A program made the translations under genes and the position numbers. Below are positions 19,802 through 20,837 of a stretch of 20,837 nt of DNA, piece after piece. Within the stretch, counting starts at the first letter, position 1. Every line of letters begins with the position of its first letter. The DNA is from Bigelowiella natans CCMP2755 (lineage: Eukaryota > Cercozoa > Chlorarachniophyceae), in NCBI GenBank assembly GCA_000320545.1, contig ADNK01000458.1, positions 1 through 20,837 on the forward strand. The letters are read 5' to 3'. Below the pieces are notes generated by a model. It saw only the letters and a program-made list of their open reading frames with translations, did no database searches and had not been told where the DNA came from.

Positions 19802-20837
19802 CTACCGTCTCTTGTGGCGCTTGGCAGTAGTCGTCAGCTTGGTTTGATTGTGATTCAATTTGCTGAGGCTTGGGTCTAGGCTTGGACACTGATTTCGTTT
19901 TTTGCGCCGCTTCCCTGATGCAAAGACGCCTGGCGATGGCGTCGTTTCGCTAGGATTGGATCGGTCTGCAGTAGGGGCAGTGGATGATGATGATGACGAT
20001 GATGATGATGGATCATGAGGACTGGAAACAAGATGGAGGCTTGAGGATGATGATGATGAAATGTTTCTCTTCTTTCGGTGCCAGCAAAAACGACAGAGGC
20101 TCGATCCAGTGCGGTTACGAGAATCGCATACGACGCATTTCCAACCTGAGACAACAACAACAAGAACAACAAGAACAACAACAACAGCAACGACGACGAC
20201 GACAACACACAGTACTCAATGCAATTCGCGTGTGACCAACTCTGGAAATTGGAACCATAAACAGCATTGAGACTGGAGAATAGGATGAAATCTGATAGTG
20301 TACCCGTGGACGGGTTCTCCGATATGATGTCCTTTTGCTCCACAGACAATTTGCCAGCAGCGCTGATATTGTTCAGGTAAAAATGATATCCATGCTGCGA
20401 TTTGTATGTCGGCAATTTACTATCGGGAACACGAGAAGTCGGAGCTCGTGCCACACACCTAAGAGGAGGGGGGGGGGGGGGGAGGAGGAGGACATTAGGG
20501 TTAGGACAAACATAGCAACAACAGGTGTTCCGGGGCCCATTTGTTGAATGAAGGAATAAATTGCTCTGACAAATACCTCCACTCGGTTAAAGGAGTTGCT
20601 TTTCTTCCTCCGCGATGATGATGATGATGATGCGAATTATGATGATGATTATTATTAACATCGCCTCCTGTAGCCTTGAGTGACCTTCGTTTTCTCCCTA
20701 CTATTAGATTTAGGAGGAGACACAACAAAATGCAGCATGTGAATATCGTTACAACGGACCTGCCTCCTCCTCCTCCTCCTCCCCACTCTCTGTCGTCGAC
20801 TCAATATCACGACGACTTGTGTTCTGCACACGTGAAA
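19802..20837 (-). CDS. Gene F: RanBP2-type zinc finger protein (5' partial)
   Basis: Exons on the minus strand: 20760 to beyond the right edge, 20577-20697, 20304-20458, 19802-20145. Phases match at every junction (G|GG, AG|G, G|GT), giving 231 visible residues. A canonical RanBP2-type finger, W119-x-C121-x2-C124-x3-N128-x6-C135-x2-C138, straddles the last junction. Such fingers bind ubiquitin, Ran or single-stranded RNA in different proteins, so the ligand is open. Upstream are an acidic run of six Glu, a basic R-K-R-R motif, an Asn/His-rich stretch and LPTYKSQHGYHFYLNN. Downstream the tail is serine-rich with SGKRRKKRNQ, a likely nuclear localisation signal. The last exon has no methionine, so it is missed by ATG-based searches. 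Trinucleotide (GTT)n sits immediately before its acceptor, and a poly-C/CTC tract before the previous one. The C-terminal frame after the lysine codons is less sure. Confidence 0.72.

Noticed and set aside
1-20837. tRNA or rRNA genes, CRISPR arrays, bacterial operons, transposases or viral genes
   Set aside because: I looked for these on both strands and saw none. The regular repeats are simple microsatellites without spacers, and no transposase or reverse transcriptase motifs were found.

Overview
This is nuclear DNA from an intron-rich eukaryote, most likely a protist or alga that I cannot place further. There are no ribosome binding sites, operons or long uninterrupted genes. Instead there are short exons (11-393 nt) joined by GT-AG introns, and much of the non-coding DNA is microsatellite (TA, CT/GA, CA/GT, TTC, GTT, CTC, ACT). 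I rebuilt seven genes by hand by requiring three things together: GT...AG borders, matching codon phase across each junction, and an open frame throughout. In every complete model the exon lengths sum to a multiple of three. All gene models are inferences from sequence, with no transcript or database support.

Layout, left to right. (A) 366-1320, + strand: the 3' end of a gene with an armadillo-like, Ala/Leu-rich C-terminus. (spacer 1) 1321-2282. (B) 2283-4805, - strand: two C2H2-like zinc fingers fused to a Nudix hydrolase, 13 exons, 300 aa. (C) 4798-6618, - strand: an unrecognised protein of about 200 aa in 12 exons, starting with an 11-nt exon; its stop codon overlaps the start of B. (divergent gap) 6619-7211. 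(D) 7212-13447, + strand: a Ser/Thr kinase of the CAMK/SNF1-related type with every catalytic motif and a long low-complexity tail, 22-23 exons. (spacer 2) 13448-14608. (G) 14609-17270, - strand: a PPPDE-family (DeSI-like) thiol peptidase, 11 exons, 435 aa. (divergent gap) 17271-17749, with a 13-bp-arm perfect hairpin. (E) 17750-18771, + strand: a FAM210/DUF1279 mitochondrial membrane protein, 3 exons, 235 aa. (spacer 3) 18772-19801. (F) 19802-20837, - strand, running off the right edge: a protein with one canonical RanBP2-type zinc finger and a basic serine-rich tail.

The genes look like a normal mixed neighbourhood, not one pathway. Two have ubiquitin/SUMO-related domains (the PPPDE protease and the RanBP2-type finger) and two are signalling or nucleotide enzymes (kinase, Nudix), but I see no evidence that they act together. 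The most unusual points are the zinc finger-Nudix fusion, the same-strand ATG/stop overlap between C and B, microsatellites that directly abut splice sites and appear to serve as polypyrimidine tracts, and three convergent intergenic spacers of about 1 kb that are nearly free of microsatellites but rich in GCATGC/GCTAGC palindromes.
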